From contig JABMMK010000326.1 in NCBI GenBank assembly GCA_013205605.1, positions 1 through 7,238 of the forward strand: 7,238 bases of DNA, in the 5' to 3' direction. A program made the position numbers and the translations under genes. This DNA is from Cytophagales bacterium. Lineage in GTDB: Bacteria; Bacteroidota; Bacteroidia; Cytophagales; Spirosomataceae. This document shows, piece by piece, positions 6,656 to 7,238 of this stretch (positions within the stretch are counted from its first letter, which is position 1; the number at the start of each line of letters is the position of its first letter). The notes beneath the pieces are model-generated. The model worked only from the letters and a program-made list of their open reading frames with translations, was not told the origin of the DNA and did no database searches.

Positions 6656-7238
6656 TTACATGAACTCTGGAAAAATCAATTCTCTTATCCCAAATAATAA
6701 TACTTGGCCTTCTATAATGGCTAAATACGCAATAAGAGATAGTGGATTGAATTTGAAATACTTTTTAAAAATAATAAAAAAGTAAACGGCCCGGAATAGG
6801 AAGTAAACGTCGACTGCCGTTCTAATCCAATTTAAATTATTAACAAATGCTGGCCCCATGTAGACCGAGTAGATCAATATGAAAAAGATCAGTAACGTGA
6901 AAAACTGAATGTTGGTTTGTATGGATTTAAAGAAATGTACGCTAGCCAAATTATCCAACTTGAATAAAGAGCAAAACATTTGGTACATAAAAAACCGCAA
7001 ACCAAATAATACGAAAGCCACAATCGTCTTTGTGCCTATAAATAAAAAGGCCTCACTGAAAACCTCACTCAAAGAACTCCCGATTGTAAAAGTTTGATTT
7101 AATGTGTGCAATAAGCCATTAAAATAGGCTAAATACGCGGTAACTAAGCTTAAGATGAAAATGACAAATAAATTGGGGAATGCGAAAGGCATTTTTGCGA
7201 TGTTGACATCCTTGATTTCCCAACTTAACCAATCGGAA
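6656..7238 (-). CDS. DUF4271-like integral membrane protein, N-terminus outside window
   Basis: The first in-window ATG (7192) gives 178 residues, but the same frame stays open to the edge and adds SDWLSWEIKDVNIAK before that Met, so the real start probably lies beyond position 7238. Numbering from that Met, about five transmembrane segments can be seen (7-26, 52-72, 96-116, 124-142, 151-172), rich in Phe, Leu and Ile. The tail, with SLIAYLAIIEGQVLLFGIRE at 152-171, resembles the C-terminal end of DUF4271 proteins, and the upstream DW motif also fits. DUF4271 proteins are Bacteroidota membrane proteins of unknown function, often encoded beside hemD. I infer the family from the topology, this C-terminal pattern and the neighbourhood, not from a search. 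No function should be assigned. The stop lies 93 bases before hemD. Confidence 0.7.
   Translation of the reverse strand, partial: SDWLSWEIKDVNIAKMPFAFPNLFVIFILSLVTAYLAYFNGLLHTLNQTFTIGSSLSEVFSEAFLFIGTKTIVAFVLFGLRFFMYQMFCSLFKLDNLASVHFFKSIQTNIQFFTLLIFFILIYSVYMGPAFVNNLNWIRTAVDVYFLFRAVYFFIIFKKYFKFNPLSLIAYLAIIEGQVLLFGIRELIFPEFM

Noticed and set aside
6510..6785. Plus-strand open frame of 91 codons across the hemD upstream gap
   Set aside because: It spans the ends of two convincing minus-strand genes and their promoter region. Its composition reflects AT-rich DNA, and it has no recognisable motif.
6909..7097. Plus-strand open frame of 62 codons
   Set aside because: It is antisense to membrane segments of the DUF4271-like gene; its Lys/Asn-rich product is typical of a shadow frame.
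1..7238. Mobile element, CRISPR array, tRNA or rRNA
   Set aside because: I saw no transposase or integrase motifs, no regularly spaced direct repeats and no RNA gene signatures. The window is almost fully used by a conserved chromosomal gene cluster.

Overview
This window carries the core of a Bacteroidota type IX secretion (T9SS) and gliding-motility locus. All seven genes lie on the minus strand, so they are transcribed from high to low coordinates: a DUF4271-like membrane protein (cut by the right edge), hemD, a porP/sprF-type gene, then gldK, gldL, gldM and gldN (porK, porL, porM, porN). The order porP-gldK-gldL-gldM-gldN is the well-known por arrangement. Several features point to Bacteroidota: the T9SS set itself, low GC, mostly absent Shine-Dalgarno sequences, and promoter-like elements resembling TTTG-N19-TAnnTTTG. 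The protein style (GldN with an inserted linker, GldM of 529 residues, hemD next to porP) suggests Cytophagales or a related environmental group, but that is inference and the genus cannot be named.

Layout. Positions 6656-7238 hold the DUF4271-like gene; its frame stays open to the window edge, so the true start is probably outside. Positions 5777-6562 hold hemD (uroporphyrinogen-III synthase, haem biosynthesis). A small hairpin with a T-tract directly after hemD probably ends or attenuates that unit. Positions 4685-5680 hold porP, with its own promoter-like element. A 154-base AT-rich gap with a -7-like element and two short inverted repeats separates porP from gldK (3415-4530). gldK, gldL (2619-3377), gldM (1025-2614) and gldN (76-1011) follow with gaps of 37, 4 and 13 bases. 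A strong rho-independent terminator at 30-53 closes the operon, and an AT-rich inverted repeat lies just beyond it.

How the parts work together. In characterised systems GldL and GldM form the inner-membrane, proton-driven rotary motor. GldM reaches across the periplasm to the ring built from the lipoprotein GldK and its partner GldN under the outer membrane. PorP-family proteins are outer-membrane beta-barrels associated with the translocon and cell-surface attachment. The residues expected for the motor are present: Glu44 and Lys26 in GldL, and Arg9 in GldM. GldK has a formylglycine-generating-enzyme (FGE) fold signature but lacks the catalytic cysteines, as expected for a structural role. 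hemD and the DUF4271-like gene are neighbours with no demonstrated role in secretion.

I do not see an undescribed system here. The points most worth a second look are the GldN linker, the unusual residues in the GldM LYLG motif, the terminator-promoter junction between hemD and porP, and the recurrent proximity of hemD and DUF4271 to T9SS genes.
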